A stretch of 64,000 nt of DNA from Cryptomeria japonica (taxonomy: Eukaryota > Streptophyta > Pinopsida > Cupressales > Cupressaceae): positions 469,390,008 to 469,454,007 of the forward strand of contig NC_081405.1 in NCBI RefSeq assembly GCF_030272615.1, in the 5' to 3' direction. The notes below the pieces were generated by a model that was not told the DNA's origin, did no database searches, and saw only the letters and a list, made by a program, of their open reading frames with translations. The position numbers and the translations under genes were made by a program. Positions within the stretch are counted from its first letter, which is position 1; every line of letters starts with the position of its first letter. Positions 48,395-59,884 of this stretch are shown piece after piece.

Positions 48395-51300
48395 TCAAGT
48401 CTCTACCGAAGGGGCAGAAACTCCCAATTTGTCTCTCAAGTACTCAAATGATTCCTTGGACAAAGGTTTAGTGAAAATGTCTACAATCTGCACTTTAGTG
48501 TTCACATAAACCAGTCTAACTTAATTTTCTTCCACCTTCTCCTTCAAAAATTTATATTTGATAGATATGTGCTTTGTTTTAGAATGAAATACCAGATTCT
48601 TTGATATATCAATAGCAGCAAAGTTATCACAATGAATAACTATCGGTGCATCACAATCCACCTTTATATCCTTCAACATTTTCTTCATCTATAAAACTTG
48701 TGTACAATTAGTAGCAACAACACCATACTTAGCTTGAACAATAGATAAAGAAGTACATGACTGTTTCTTGCTGATCCATGAAACCAACTTCTTTCCAAGA
48801 AAGAAGATCCAATAGAAGTACATTTCTGGTCATCAACATCTCTAGCCCAATCAGCATCTGTATATGCACATAAAGTAAAGCTATCATCCTTAGGGTACCA
48901 CAAACTATATTCTAATGTACCTTGCAAGTATCTAAAAATCCTTTTCACTGCCATCTCATGATTTTCTCTAGGATCACTCTAAAATCTTGAAACAATACAA
49001 ACAACATTCATATTGCCAAGCCTAGTCCAAGTTAAATAAAGTAGACCTCCAATCATATATTTGTATGTTGTAGGATTTACTGGTGCAGAAACATCTTTTC
49101 TTGTCAATTTCTCACTTGTACCTTAGGAGTACTTATCGGTTTAGAGTCTTCCATACCAAATTTCTTCAACAATTCCTTAGCATATTTAATTTGATAGATA
49201 ACAATACCTTTGTCACTTAGAGTAATTTGTAAACCTAAGAAAAACTGCATCTCACCAATCATAGACATCTCAAATTCTTTCTCCATATTATTAGAAAATT
49301 CTATGCATAACTTATCTTCACCTCCAAAAATAATGTCATCAACAAATACTTCAACAATTAGTATATCATCATCAATGATTTTATAATATAAATTATTGTC
49401 ACCACTGCCTTTAGTAAAACCAAGCTTCAAAAGATATTTATCCAACCTTGCATACCAAGATCTAGGTGCTTGTTTCAGTCCATATAAAGCTTTCCTTAAC
49501 CTGCAAACCATATATGTATCTTCTGATAGTGAAAAACCATTAGGTTTCTCAATATAAACTTCCTCATCAATATCCCCATTCAGAAATGCACATTTTACAT
49601 CCATCTGATAAACCTTGTAGTTTTTATGAGCAACATAGGCAAGAAATAATCTCACAGCTTCAATCCTAGCTATAGGTGCAAAAGTCTCTCCATAATCAAT
49701 TCCTTCCTTCTGAGAATATCCTTTACAAACCAATCTAGCCTTATTCCTTAAAACTTGACCATCCTCATTCAATTTATTCCTAAAAACCCATTTAGTTCTA
49801 ATAACATTTTCATTTTTAGGCTGGGGAACCAAGGTCCATGTGTTATTTTTCTCAATCTGATCTAATTTTTCTTCCATAGCTTTCAACCAATGTTCATCTT
49901 TACATGCCTCAACTACTGATACCGGTTCAACTTGTGAAATTAAACATAGCTCATTAGTTTCTAGTCTTCTTCTTTTCATCACTCCATTGCTCTTATCCCC
50001 TATGATTTGATCTTCTAAATGATTCAATTTCAAATACCTAGGGGTCTTTTGACTTTCTATTCCTCTTCCTTGTTCTTCAGTTATTGTAGAGTTCTCTGAT
50101 GTTACTATAGTAACTGGTTAAACTCTCTATTTTGGTAAAGGTACTACCGGTTTAGATATAATCATTTCCACTGCTAGTGCCTTCTAATAAACTCTGATTT
50201 GACTTTTGTTTAGCTCATCTACTTTGACATTAGCACTCTCCATAATTCTCGGTAATCTCTTGTTATAACACCTATATGCTTTGCTTTCATTAGAATAATC
50301 AAGAAATATGCTTGCCCTCATCACATCTAGGATCAAATTTCCTAATAATATCATATTTCCTGATATAACATTTACTACAAAAAATTCAGAAATACTTAAC
50401 TGTAGGTGTATTGCCAAACCATAATTCATAAGGTGTCTTACCCATTTCTCCTTTGATATGTACTTTGTTGAATGTATAAACTATTGTACTCACTGCTTCT
50501 CTCTAGTAGATATGAGGTAGACTAGCTTTCATTATCATTGTTCTAGCAACATCCAAGATAGTTATGTTCTTCCTTTCCACAACTCTATTCTACTGAGGTG
50601 TCTGGGGAGAAGAAAATTGTCTTCTTATACCATGCTTCTCACAAAAGTTATTAAACTCACCGGATGTGAATTCACCACCATGATCTGATCTCAAACATTT
50701 AATCTTCAATCCTATCTTAGTTTCCACTTTAGCCTTAAAGATTTTTAACTTTTCAAAAGCTTCAGATTTTTCTCTGAGATAAGTAACCCACATCATTCTA
50801 GAATAATTATCAATGATTAGCATAAAATATCCACCACCTTGAAAACTTTTAACTCTAGTAGGGCCACACAAATCAGTATGAAAAAGCTCAAGAACATCAT
50901 TTGATTTATCTTGTATACTCCTAAAAGAGGTTCTGACCTATTTACCCATTTGACATTCTTTACATACTGGATTATAGGGCTTCATAATCTTAGGTATGTC
51001 CCTAACAACCTTAGTTGAACTGATCTTCACAATGCAATCAAAATTCACATGATATAGCCATTTATGCCATAACCAACTCTCATCAATCTGTCTAATCAAA
51101 CATGTCTTCTCACCGGAGTTTAAGTGAAATATATTACCTTTTGTCTGTGTACCGGTTGAAATCTCCAAGCCAGATCTGTTAATGATTTTGCATTTCCCAT
51201 CCTTGAATTGTATTTGAAATCCCTTGTCTACCAATTGTCCTACACTCAAAAGATTATTCCTCAAACCTTCAACATAATAAACATTATCAGTATTATTCTT

Positions 51301-51611
51301 ACCATACAATGATATAGTTCCTTTTCCTTTGATCATACATGCCTTGTCATCTCCAAATCTAACAAGACCACCATCAAATTCTTGCAAAGATAGAAACTTC
51401 CTTTATCTCCAATCATACGATTTGAACAACCAGTGTCAATTACCCATTCATCCTTGTCTTCAATTTTAGCAGCAGGAGCCTTCTCTTCAGGTATGTTCTC
51501 TTCCAATTCTGGATCATCTTCCTTGGTAGCCAGGAATACCCATTCCTTCCCATTTCCAAATCCACTAGCAGAGTCTTCTACCGGTTCATCTTCTGAATCA
51601 TTAATGCCTTC
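48395..51611 (-). pseudogene. pol: Element E pol: protease, integrase, RT, RNase H (broken)
   Basis: In minus-strand order: protease TGCSNRM near 51420; pre-integrase ESWLWHKWLYHVNFD and CKECQMGK (51387-50938); integrase HTDLCGPTRVKS, LRSDHGGEF, SSPQTPQ, then a TAG, then VVERKN, so the D-D-E residues are all present. RT (50033-49104) is nearly intact over 309 residues with [39 protein letters not shown] and FVDDIIFGG. RNase H has LCAYTDADWARDVDD, with the end at FTKPLSKESFEYLR and TGA at 48395. At least three frameshifts and several stops separate the parts. This is the best-preserved RT in the window. Confidence 0.9.
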
Positions 51612-52530
51612 CTAGTCTGCTATACAACATGATTTGTCTCTATTTTTCTTGTATTTATACTTGTTCTGATATCCAGAGTCAGGCTTAAATGATCTTCTAA
51701 CTCTTTCTTCAAATCTTGAATTCCTTTCAGGACATCTAGATGCAAAATGACCAATCTTATTACATGCAAAACATTTAAAAGGTTCTTTTCCTTCATACTT
51801 ACTTCCTATCAGTCCTTTAGGTACTCTTCTAGCAAATAGTTCTTCAAGTTGCTCAAACTCATCATATTCTCTCTTCATATCTTCCAACTCCTTTTCATAT
51901 AAGGCTTTCCAATCTTGCCTACCAGTTGTAGATGTAGATGCATGAAAAGCAGGTTCAGTCTTCACGACTTGAGAAGGTCCAAATTCCTCAAGCTCAAAAG
52001 CTGATAGTTTCCCAACTAAAGTGTCTCGGTTGAAAAATGTATTAGCCATTGTTCTCAACTCATTAATAGTAGTATCCTTCATTTTTTAAGTCGGTGGTAG
52101 GGCTCTCAGGACTTTAGAAACAATTTCATCTTCGCTTAGAGTTCCACTACACCATTGAATTCCCCTAACAATCTCATTTACCCTTTCCATGAATGCAATA
52201 ATGCTTTCATCTTCTTGCATCTTCAGGTTTTCATATCTCACCTGGTAACCATCAAGTTTAGCAATCTTCACTATAGGGTCACCTTCATTAAGAGACCAAA
52301 TTATCCCATATAGCCTTTCTAGATGATTTGTCAGTTAATACCATTATTTGCTGATCAGAAATGCACACAAGAGGGCTTCTCTTGCTTTACAATCATTCTC
52401 AAGCTCCTTGTCCAGGATCGCTAGAGGAGGATTGCTAGATCTTGGATTATAGGGTCTGACACTATTCTATGTGATCTCCCAAATATCCTTGCCAAGACAT
52501 CTCAAATGAATCTCCATCTGAATCTTCTAT
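51612..52530 (-). pseudogene. gag: Element E gag, N-terminus lost
   Basis: The first part (52530-52272) reads MEIHLRCLGKDIWEIT, a stop, then LDKELENDCKAREALLCAF with a frameshift near 52360. It then continues in one frame: IAKLDGYQVRYENLKMQEDE, MERVNEIVRGIQW and SKVLRALPPT, TAA at 52086, TTINELRTMANTFFNRDT, an acidic coiled stretch, and the intact knuckle CFACNKIGHFASRC. It ends TAG at 51612. The usual first ~20 residues and leader are missing because of the deletion at about 52531. Confidence 0.8.
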
Positions 52531-52533
52531 AGG

Positions 52534-53634
52534 GAAGAGCAGATAAACCAATTAAGCATAAACAATAATCACAAAATGAAATTCATCCACATAACACCAA
52601 GATTTGTACGTGGAAAACCCAATAAAGGGAAAAAAATCATGTGGGAAGCCTACCCACAGTTAGATAATACTTATGCACTAAGTATGTGAATTATAATGAA
52701 GGGGCTTGCACTTGCAGGAAGGTGAACAACCTAGAGTGCACTGCTCATCACAAAAGGAGCCTCACTAACTACATATAAATCCAGACTACAATCCGAAGAA
52801 GTGTTGAACTCCAAAAGATAACATCTCCTATGCTTGAGTACAGTTCCAGTTAAGCTCAATACCGGAGGACTAAATCCTCTTACATAAACCCAATTCGATC
52901 TCCAATGATCGACCAACTCCTCTACCTGAATGATATTACATTATTCACACATTACATTCCTTGACCATGACCACTTACATTAACCATGATAATATACAAT
53001 GAGGTCTTACATCAATTTATAAAAAACCCTAGAGAATAAACAATCAAGTTGACCACTAGATAATAAACCAATTATATAATTAGAAACCATGTTGGCCTTA
53101 GACCAAACAAATAATATCAACACATAAGACATCTTGAAAATACATCCATAGGTCCTATCCACACATTACATTAAAGTTGCTCCATAACCTATATCAACCA
53201 GGACCCAGTATAGGTCGACATGATACAACAATGTTCTCCAATTTCCAACTCTCAAACACAATCACCAATAGCATCTCGAAACTCCACCAGAAGCTGCACC
53301 AACACCACATGCAATTCATCAAAGATCTCTATCAGAAGCCTTGTCAGGTGAAACCCTCATCAAAACCAAAAACTAATCTTCTAAGCAAGCATGATAGCAT
53401 TTGATCTCCAGACCAAAACCAACTGACCAAATATGAGTATAAGTATCATGAACAATCCAATTCCATCATCAGACTATACCAGAGCCTATCGGATCATGCC
53501 GGATCCAAGTTAACAAAAAACCACTCAGCCTACCAAGACCAGAAGGGTGGCGGTAAAGAATCCAAACAACTAGTGTTGGCATCAATGACAAAACATCAAT
53601 GCAACACATAATCAATTCCACCAAATGGCCAACA
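52534..53634 (-). repeat. Element E 5' LTR, inner end deleted
   Basis: Aligns with the 3' LTR from GAAGAGCAGATAAACC-like sequence (compare 40402) to the terminal GGCCAACA at 53634. The ~90 bp corresponding to 40311-40402 and the primer site are gone. The remaining LTR is followed by the TSD TTCTT. Confidence 0.85.
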
Positions 53635-53639
53635 TTCTT

Positions 53640-54249
53640 GTGATTCGACCATAAATACAAGCTATCTTCTGATATCCCTACTTTTTTTCTGGCTATTCTA
53701 CTAGATTCAGGTGTATCCAAACAATGGGCAAAGAAGCTCACCCAAATTCTATTCAGACACTCATTTCAAGGTAAAATTGATGGGGCATTAGATAATCTAG
53801 ATGAGAATTTGCATATTACACTCTTGAATCAATACTATTTGAGCTAGGCAAGCAGATTCCTAGTTGTAACCACACTGCAATGAGAGGTGTTGCAAGATCA
53901 CAAGAATGTTGTCGACCAGAGTATTAATTTTTTGTTGTGTGTGGTTGGTATCAAAGCCTCTGATGATGAAGACTAGCACTGGGACTACTTAACCATTGAG
54001 TTGTTTCTAGATGAGGATGAATTTGCACCATAGGACATTGCAAAGATGGTGAGCCTACTGGTGCTAGGTCGAGGCGAGGAATGGATTCCAAATGATGTTC
54101 GAAACATGGAGGACATCGTCAAGATAGTGGTTTACACCAACTGTGGAGAATATTGTTGGGTTAAGCAGCAAGCCAAATGCGGTAGGCTGATAAAGACGGA
54201 ACGAGCAAGGGAGGTTGCAGCTAGTAGACGTCTCGGTATTGAGTTTTGA
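53640..54249 (+). pseudogene. Unknown ORF fragment, right of element E (tentative)
   Basis: Continues the frame of 40120-40310 after the E insertion: TGA, then KYKLSSDIPTFFLAILLDSG, QWAKKLTQILFRHSFQGK, stops at about 53850, 53880, 53974 and 54031, then an open 72-codon end (MVSLLVLGRGEEWIPNDV, KIVVYTNCGEYCWVKQQAKC) to TGA 54247. No family recognised. Downstream 54250-54440 looks like a 3' untranslated region. It may be a broken host gene or an unknown repeat; the last 70 residues look most protein-like. Confidence 0.35.
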
Positions 54250-55010
54250 TAATTAGCCATTAGGTTCTATATACAATTTCATGGCCACCTGATATGGGGC
54301 CTTTTTGTTTTTTGTATAATGTATAGTTATTGTACAATGTATGAGGTTTGTTGGTAGGTCTGTCTTGCTTCATTTTGGTTGCTATGAAGTAGCCTATCTC
54401 AATGTAAAAGCTTTTTTTTAATTTTAATGCAATGGGTGCTAGCCCTAGCCAACGATTAATCTATTAAGAAAGTCAAATTCATCGCTATTGTTATTGTGAT
54501 ACTAAACAAAAATGACCTTGTCTCATTTCTGAACATGCTTTGTACACATTTTGTTTTGTTAGATCTTACTCATAAAATTAAACCTTTGTGGTTGATATTT
54601 GATGATGTGACGGTGGACATGATTCATAACTCCTAGTTCATAAAATGATAAAAAAGAACAAATAATAATGGAAAAAATTAAACTTATATAAAAAATTCAA
54701 ATTTTGTTGATTTTTCCTTTATAAACAATTTCATTTGGCAATATTTTTTTTTGATTGGTAAAACTTTGTATTATATTGATTGTTAAAAAAATATGTACAT
54801 TCATTTCTTACATTCTCCATAATAGGCCTTAGCCAGTCATATCAACATGCAGACACAAAAAATAGTTACAATGTCAAAGGTCTTTGAACAAAATTTGACC
54901 TTATCTGTAAATTAAATTTGCCTTCACCATACAAAACAAAGATCTAATATACTATATTTATTAACCTATTGCTACCATCGCCATGCCCATGCCACCTTCT
55001 TTGACTTCCC
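54250..55010. other. Spacer with repeat copy 2 and a poly(T) tract
   Basis: Contains 54530-54635 (partner of 39808-39908) and nine T at 54744-54752. The latter, followed by GATTGGTAAAACTTTGTAT, reads on the minus strand as a poly(A)-tailed 3' end for the pseudogene at 55011. Confidence 0.5.
54530..54635 (+). repeat. Diverged repeat, copy 2 (partner at 39808-39908)
   Basis: See partner entry: CATGCTTTGT, then AAATTAAACCTT and TTGATATTTGATGATGTGA. Confidence 0.6.
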
Positions 55011-55725
55011 TCATCTCCTTCTGCATTGCCTCCTCCATTTCGGTGTCTCCACCTGATCTCTCAGCCAATAATAGAACTCATCCCCACTTGGATCTTCTAC
55101 CACCCATCGGTCGACCACGCTTCCTTTGAGCATGAATGACATGGTCTCGCAGTGCACAGAGTTCTCCCCATGGTCCCTATTTGGCCACTTCCAACCGAGC
55201 TTCCCAATCATCCACTGATGCCAAGTATTGCAAGATTCCTTACAACCCAATCTGTGTTCAAGCTTTGTGTACCTCCTTGTTGTTTGTCACACTCCACAAA
55301 AGGAATGAGCATAGTGAGGGAGAAAATTCACTCACATGGACCCATGTACAACCCAGACTATCAAAACATTCCATGTCTCGAACCAGCTCAAGAAATTCAT
55401 CCATGCCTCCCAACCATTCATTCTTTACACACCTTCTCATGATATCCCTCACCTTTTGACTAGGTTGGAGCTCCAGAAACCAGGCCATGAACATTGACAC
55501 AATGTCAGAGTTGGTGTGGTATCTTCACCCTCCTTCTAGGTATTTTGGCCCTAGGACTAGCTTCACCTGTGAAATGAAGGATTTTTCCTCAAACATGAAC
55601 ATGTCCATCAACCTATCATCCGTGATACCGCCCCAAAACACCACCTAAGTTTTGTTGGTCTGAAGTGCAATGTTGGCATTTATATTTGACTCTCTGCAAT
55701 TTATCCTAACTTCTTGAATACGTTG
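55011..55725 (-). pseudogene. Unknown protein pseudogene with frameshift and poly(A)-like tail
   Basis: A minus-strand frame from about 55725 reads NINANIALQTNKT, TAG, VVFWGGITDDRLMDMFMFEE, a TGA, then VSMFMAWFLELQPSQKVRD, RRCVKNEWLGGMDEFLELV and DSLGCTWVHVSEFSPSLCSF. Near 55285 it shifts to a second frame (LGCKESCNTWHQWMIGKLGW, SVVDRWVVEDPSGDEFYYW, ETPKWRRQCRRR) ending at 55011. Together about 240 residues rich in Trp, Met and Cys; no family recognised. Poly(T) at 54744-54752, about 260 bp downstream on this strand, suggests a retroposed (LINE-mobilised) copy or a non-LTR element end. Its 5' side is cut by element H at 55791. Confidence 0.5.
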
Positions 55726-55790
55726 GAAGAAGATAACCCCACTTGTCCCTCTACATTCTTAAAAGAGTTATGGTTATGTGGAGACATAAA

Positions 55791-57259
55791 TGTTGGAATA
55801 ACTAATAATGTGAATGGATATTGGCATAACTGTTGATGATATTGATGAACCGGTATAAGGACTGTTGGTGATGATATAGTTGAGATATTGTTTGATGACT
55901 TGATGATTAGTTTGTGTTTTCATTGATGGCAACTATGATTATATTGCTCTATCATGCTATCTAAGATGTTTATGATTGACCAAAAAGCTATGGAATGGAT
56001 TTAACAATTAACTGGCAAATAGGACTTTAATCAGTAAATGTGAAACTGTGTTATGCTTAAGTAACTAGATCTTGAGATTGATAAGGAATTTGGTGTTGTG
56101 GTTTGGAATATGTGTTGGTAACATTGTAATGAGGTTATGACCGGAACCTCATCATGTTTTGGCTACCACAAGTCATGTTTGTGATTGACTAATATATTTT
56201 CTGTATGGTTTTAGTAGGTTTTAAGAACCGATATTCAAATCTCATAAGCAGTAATGATTTTGAGTTTGATGGTGTATTACATTTTGTTTGTAAGATGGTG
56301 ATGATGTGGTTGAATCCGTGTGAAGTGATAAGATGCTATTTTAGTGTGATGAAAGAGAGAATTTCTAGGGATTGAGCGAAGTGCTTAGTAGAATGAGCTA
56401 AAGGTTTAGAATTGTATCAGATTGATGTGCGGTGATTATTCAATGACTGTAATTGATTTGTAATTGATTGTAGTGATCCATACGATGATCTACGATGAGT
56501 TGTAATGATCTATGATGTAAAACTTGTTATGAGGTTAGGGTTTTATAACCGACTAAGTTGTAAGTCTATTTAGGGTAAGTCTGTGATGATTTACTGTGTC
56601 AGTGATCAAAATAAGAGTGTTTGGACGAACCAGTGTGTGTTTGCAAGAGAGAAGCATATTGGAGCAAGAAAGGATCTGTACAAGCAAGCAAAGAGTGGTA
56701 TTTTCAGATCATACTTATGCTTTTCCCTAAATGTTGTAGCTGACTCAAAATCCCTTATTCGGGTAGGTCCTAACAGGCCTGATTGTATAAATCCCTTCAC
56801 CGGGTGACTCATTATCTTGGGTTATAAATCCTTTCACAAGGTTACTCCTAATAGAGTAAAGCTCCAAATAGGGCTGAGGTAAATCCCTTAACCAAGGGAC
56901 TCCTAACAAGGTCTGCTCATAATTGTAAGCTCCTAACTAGGTGGATTCCAAAAGAGTGCAAAAATATTGTGGGTACCAATTCTCACCATGGTTTTTCCCA
57001 TTTGGGTTTCCATGTGAAAATCCTGGTGTTCATGTATTGCTTGATTTCTTATGTGTTAGGTTGATATATTTCTATTGCATGCATGTTCATGAACACTTTA
57101 GAAGAACAATTTTTTAAATCTGAATAGCAGTACGATTTCAGCTATTATCGGTATTGTTTATGAGTTATTTTGAAATAAGATTTTGGTGGTTGTTAAAGTT
57201 TTAAAGTTTACCATTTATTACTGATTCACCTCCCTCTCAGTAATAACCGGTTCCTCACA
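55791..57259 (+). repeat. Element H 5' LTR
   Basis: Starts TGTTGGAATAACTAATAATG and ends GTTCCTCACA. It has ACCGGT sites (e.g. near 55848), the CTAACAAGG-type repeats around 56770-56940, the TTTCCATGTGAAAATCCTGG block, and TTCACCTCCCTCTCAGTA near 57225. Confidence 0.75.
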
Positions 57260-57268
57260 AATTAAAAT

Positions 57269-57280
57269 TGGTATTAGAGC
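57269..57280 (+). promoter_or_regulatory. Element H primer-binding site, one mismatch
   Basis: TGGTATTAGAGC: a single C-to-T change from the tRNA-Met complement. Confidence 0.85.
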
Positions 57281-57337
57281 ATTGGTCCTCTTTATGTAGA
57301 AGCTTAACCACTTAAGGTAAAGATCCTTGAGGATAAC

Positions 57338-58490
57338 ATGGGGGATATGACTTATAGGGAGATTTCAAATAGGCTTGCAAAATCTAAAGGATCCCTAGGT
57401 GAGTTAAGGGTCAAGTATAAAGCTTCATTGGCTAAAATAAGAGAGCTAGCTAAACAACTGTATGAAATTAGAGAAAATAGTTCATCTAAGGAAGCAAACA
57501 TTGATGCCTTGGTGAATGAAGTGGAAAAGCAGAATGATGATAAGGCAAATCTAAGGAGAGATTTGGAAGCCCTTACTATTAGGATGAGTCAAGAGTTGGA
57601 AGCCAGGAGAACAACTAAAGACACAATAAGAGATAAGGAGCATGAGATTATTAAGCTGAACTAAGAGATTAGGACCTTGCATGCACATCTTCAAGAGGAA
57701 AAAGAGGAAGTGAAAACTAATCTAGACATGGCTATGTCTCTTAAAGAGAGTCTTATGAAAAATAATGAAGATCTTACTAAGGAGTTGGCTGATGCTAATG
57801 AGATATCGGCTAAATACAACAAGAGCACTGCTATGCTTGATGAGCATATTCAATCACACTAGTAAGAGAACCTACAAACCAATATGCTTTAATTGTCTAA
57901 GGTATGTCATACTGCTAATGTTTGTAGAAATAGATCCAGTGTTGTTAATGGATATAGACCTAATCCATATGATGTATATAAGCCAAGTACTTGTAATGGT
58001 TATTGCTACAATTGCAACAAGTATGGATATAGAGCTATTGAGTGCAGGTCTAGAGTGACCAATTAGAGATCTTACATGGGTCAGAGGTCTAATGGGGAAT
58101 GACAGAGATCATACTTTGACCAAAGAAACCCTACTTGGCAGAGACCTTATGTGAACCAGTCTAGTCCTTATGAAATGGAGAAAAAATGGAATGTGATTTT
58201 CACTATGTCATAACTATGGAAATGTAGCTATGAATTACAGAAGGATAACTCATAGAGGCATTTTTGAACCCTAGAGAGCATATGGAATGACATGTTTCCA
58301 TTGTCACAAACTAGGACACCTTGCAAAGTTTTGCTAAGATAAAGTAAACAAACCAGTTAATCAATCTGCTGATCAAAAAGGAAAGAAGATAGTTGATGTG
58401 GAGTAAACCAGGAATGAGATGAACAAGATTTGGAAAAAGAAAAGTGAGGAGATATCGTCTAAGGATTCTCATTCTTCACCTAGAGTGGAG
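57338..58490 (+). pseudogene. gag: Element H gag-like protein: coiled coil plus zinc knuckles
   Basis: ATG 57338 opens MGDMTYREISNRLAKSKGSL, followed by a long Glu/Lys/Leu coiled coil to about 57862 with a TAA at 57662. TAG and a frameshift follow, then knuckles in changing frames: CFNCLRY (broken by frameshift, 57890), CYNCNKYGYRAIEC (His to Tyr, about 58008) and CFHCHKLGHLAKFC (intact, about 58290). The order and the motif LADANE/LADANQ near the coiled-coil end match element D. It is not functional. Confidence 0.7.
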
Positions 58491-58499
58491 AATCCTTTA

Positions 58500-58904
58500 C
58501 CAAAAAACTAAGCTATGCATGAGGCTTAGGGGGAACATATTGTCAGATCCATTTCCAGACCCCCTGAATGGTATGTGGTAAGATAAATCTACATACTTTG
58601 ATGCATAATGTTGTTATGAAGTGATTTTGTGATCAAACTGGTAAACTGGATGTGATATGTGTGTCGGTATCAAGTTTTAGAGTTGAACAATGATTAGGGT
58701 ATGTTCAACCAGTTTAGTAAAAGGAAAATAAAAGTTGTTTGATAGTTTCATTTTTTACTTAGTATTGTTGAGAGCACATACAGAGAACGTCAGAAACATT
58801 GAAGAGCTTTTGACTGCTACTTTGATTTAAGTTGATAGCGGATTGTGTAGATTTATGAATTGGTGGAAGAGCATTCTTACTGGAAATCCTAGTTGTAAAC
58901 AAAT
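58500..58904. other. Junction segment between H and J, no gene
   Basis: About 400 bp including the purine motif at 58526 and anonymous sequence with AACTGGTAAACTGGATG-type strings. The change from a pol-less element to copia RT happens here; a deletion or recombination is likely. Confidence 0.5.
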
Positions 58905-59884
58905 CTTATGATACCAGCAAATCTGATGAAGGAGATGATGATCAGAAACTTGTGATTATTGAACTGGAAGTAGAGAAAGAAGATGAGAAAAACAATGTAG
59001 AAATAGTATCTCAACCGATATATGATGAAGATGATGAAGATGAAGAATAAGAATAAGAAGAGACTTCTATACTAGAACTGGTTATACCTAGATATGTGAA
59101 CTTAAATCACTCTATTAACCAGATAATAGGAGAGAAGAATTATGGAGTTCAAATGAGAAGAAAGATCAGAGAAAGTGCTTGTCCGATTTCAACTATTGAC
59201 CGGTATCAGAGAAAGACCGGTTGAATGCAATGAATGAATAACTTGACCAGATTGAGAAGAACAATACATGGTCTCTTGTTCCTAGACCGGAAGACACAAA
59301 TGTTATTGGGACAAAATGGGTATTCAAAAAAAAACTTAATGAGGATGGTGAAGTTGTTAGAAACAAGGCGAGGTTGGTTTGCAAAGGGTATGCACAAGAA
59401 TAAGGTGAAGACTATGGTGAAACCTTTGCACTGGTGGCAAGACTTGAAGGTGTCAGAATGTTACTTGCCTTTGTTGCTTTTAAAGGATTTAATGTATATC
59501 AAATGGACGGTAAATCAACTTTTTTGAATGGTATCTTGGAAGAAGAAGTATATACAAAACAACTGGATGGTTTTGCATTGAGTGAAGATGAAAATATGGT
59601 TTTCAAACTATACAAGGCACTATATGGAATGAAGCAAGATCCTAGAGCATGGTTTGAAAGATTGCATGCACATCTGATCAAGATAGGATTTTGGAGAACC
59701 AATAAAGATAGTAACATATATTTGAAGACTAATGGAGACAAAATGTTACTTGCTAAAGTTTTTGTTGATGATATAATATTTGGTGGAAATGATGACACAT
59801 GTATGTCTTTTGTAGATGAAATGAGGGAAGAATTTGAGATGTCTCTCATTAGTGAGATAAAATTCTTTATTGGTTTACAAATTT
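58905..59884 (+). pseudogene. pol: Copia pol fragment J: acidic linker and RT, cut by element I
   Basis: An acidic linker (KSDEGDDDQKLVIIELEVEK, DEDDEDEE with TAAs) leads to VIPRYVNLNHSINQIIGEK, the usual spacer before RT. From 59251 the RT reads [52 protein letters not shown], then VYQMDGKSTFLNG (usual VKSAF altered), LYGMKQDPRAWFERL and FVDDIIFGG (catalytic pair intact). It stops at FIGLQIL where the LTR of element I begins. The rest would lie beyond the right edge, past I. Confidence 0.85.

Larger units (their letters stand above)
40311..53634 (-). mobile_element. Element E: copia element with TSD ttctt, carrying nested element D
   Basis: Minus-strand element flanked by perfect TTCTT at 40306-40310 and 53635-53639. 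The 3' LTR (40311-48100) is interrupted by D. The interior has gag to RNase H (48395-52530). The 5' LTR (from about 52534 to 53634) lacks its inner ~90 bp together with primer site, leader and gag start, so a deletion joins gag to mid-LTR. Without D the element is about 6.7 kb. Confidence 0.9.
55791..58560 (+). mobile_element. Element H: LTR plus gag-like gene, 3' part lost or rearranged
   Basis: 5' LTR 55791-57259, decayed primer site, gag-like pseudogene from 57338, and a purine motif CTTAGGGGGAACA near 58526 like those upstream of 3' LTRs in G and D. No 3' LTR was found; sequence changes into an unrelated segment and then a copia RT fragment (J). The gag-like protein resembles that of element D, so H is probably another pol-less member. 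Confidence 0.7.

Noticed and set aside
53946-53962. TGGTATCAAAGCC, like a tRNA-Met primer site
   Set aside because: No LTR end (CA plus C-run motif) precedes it; it lies in the tentative ORF frame. Probably chance.
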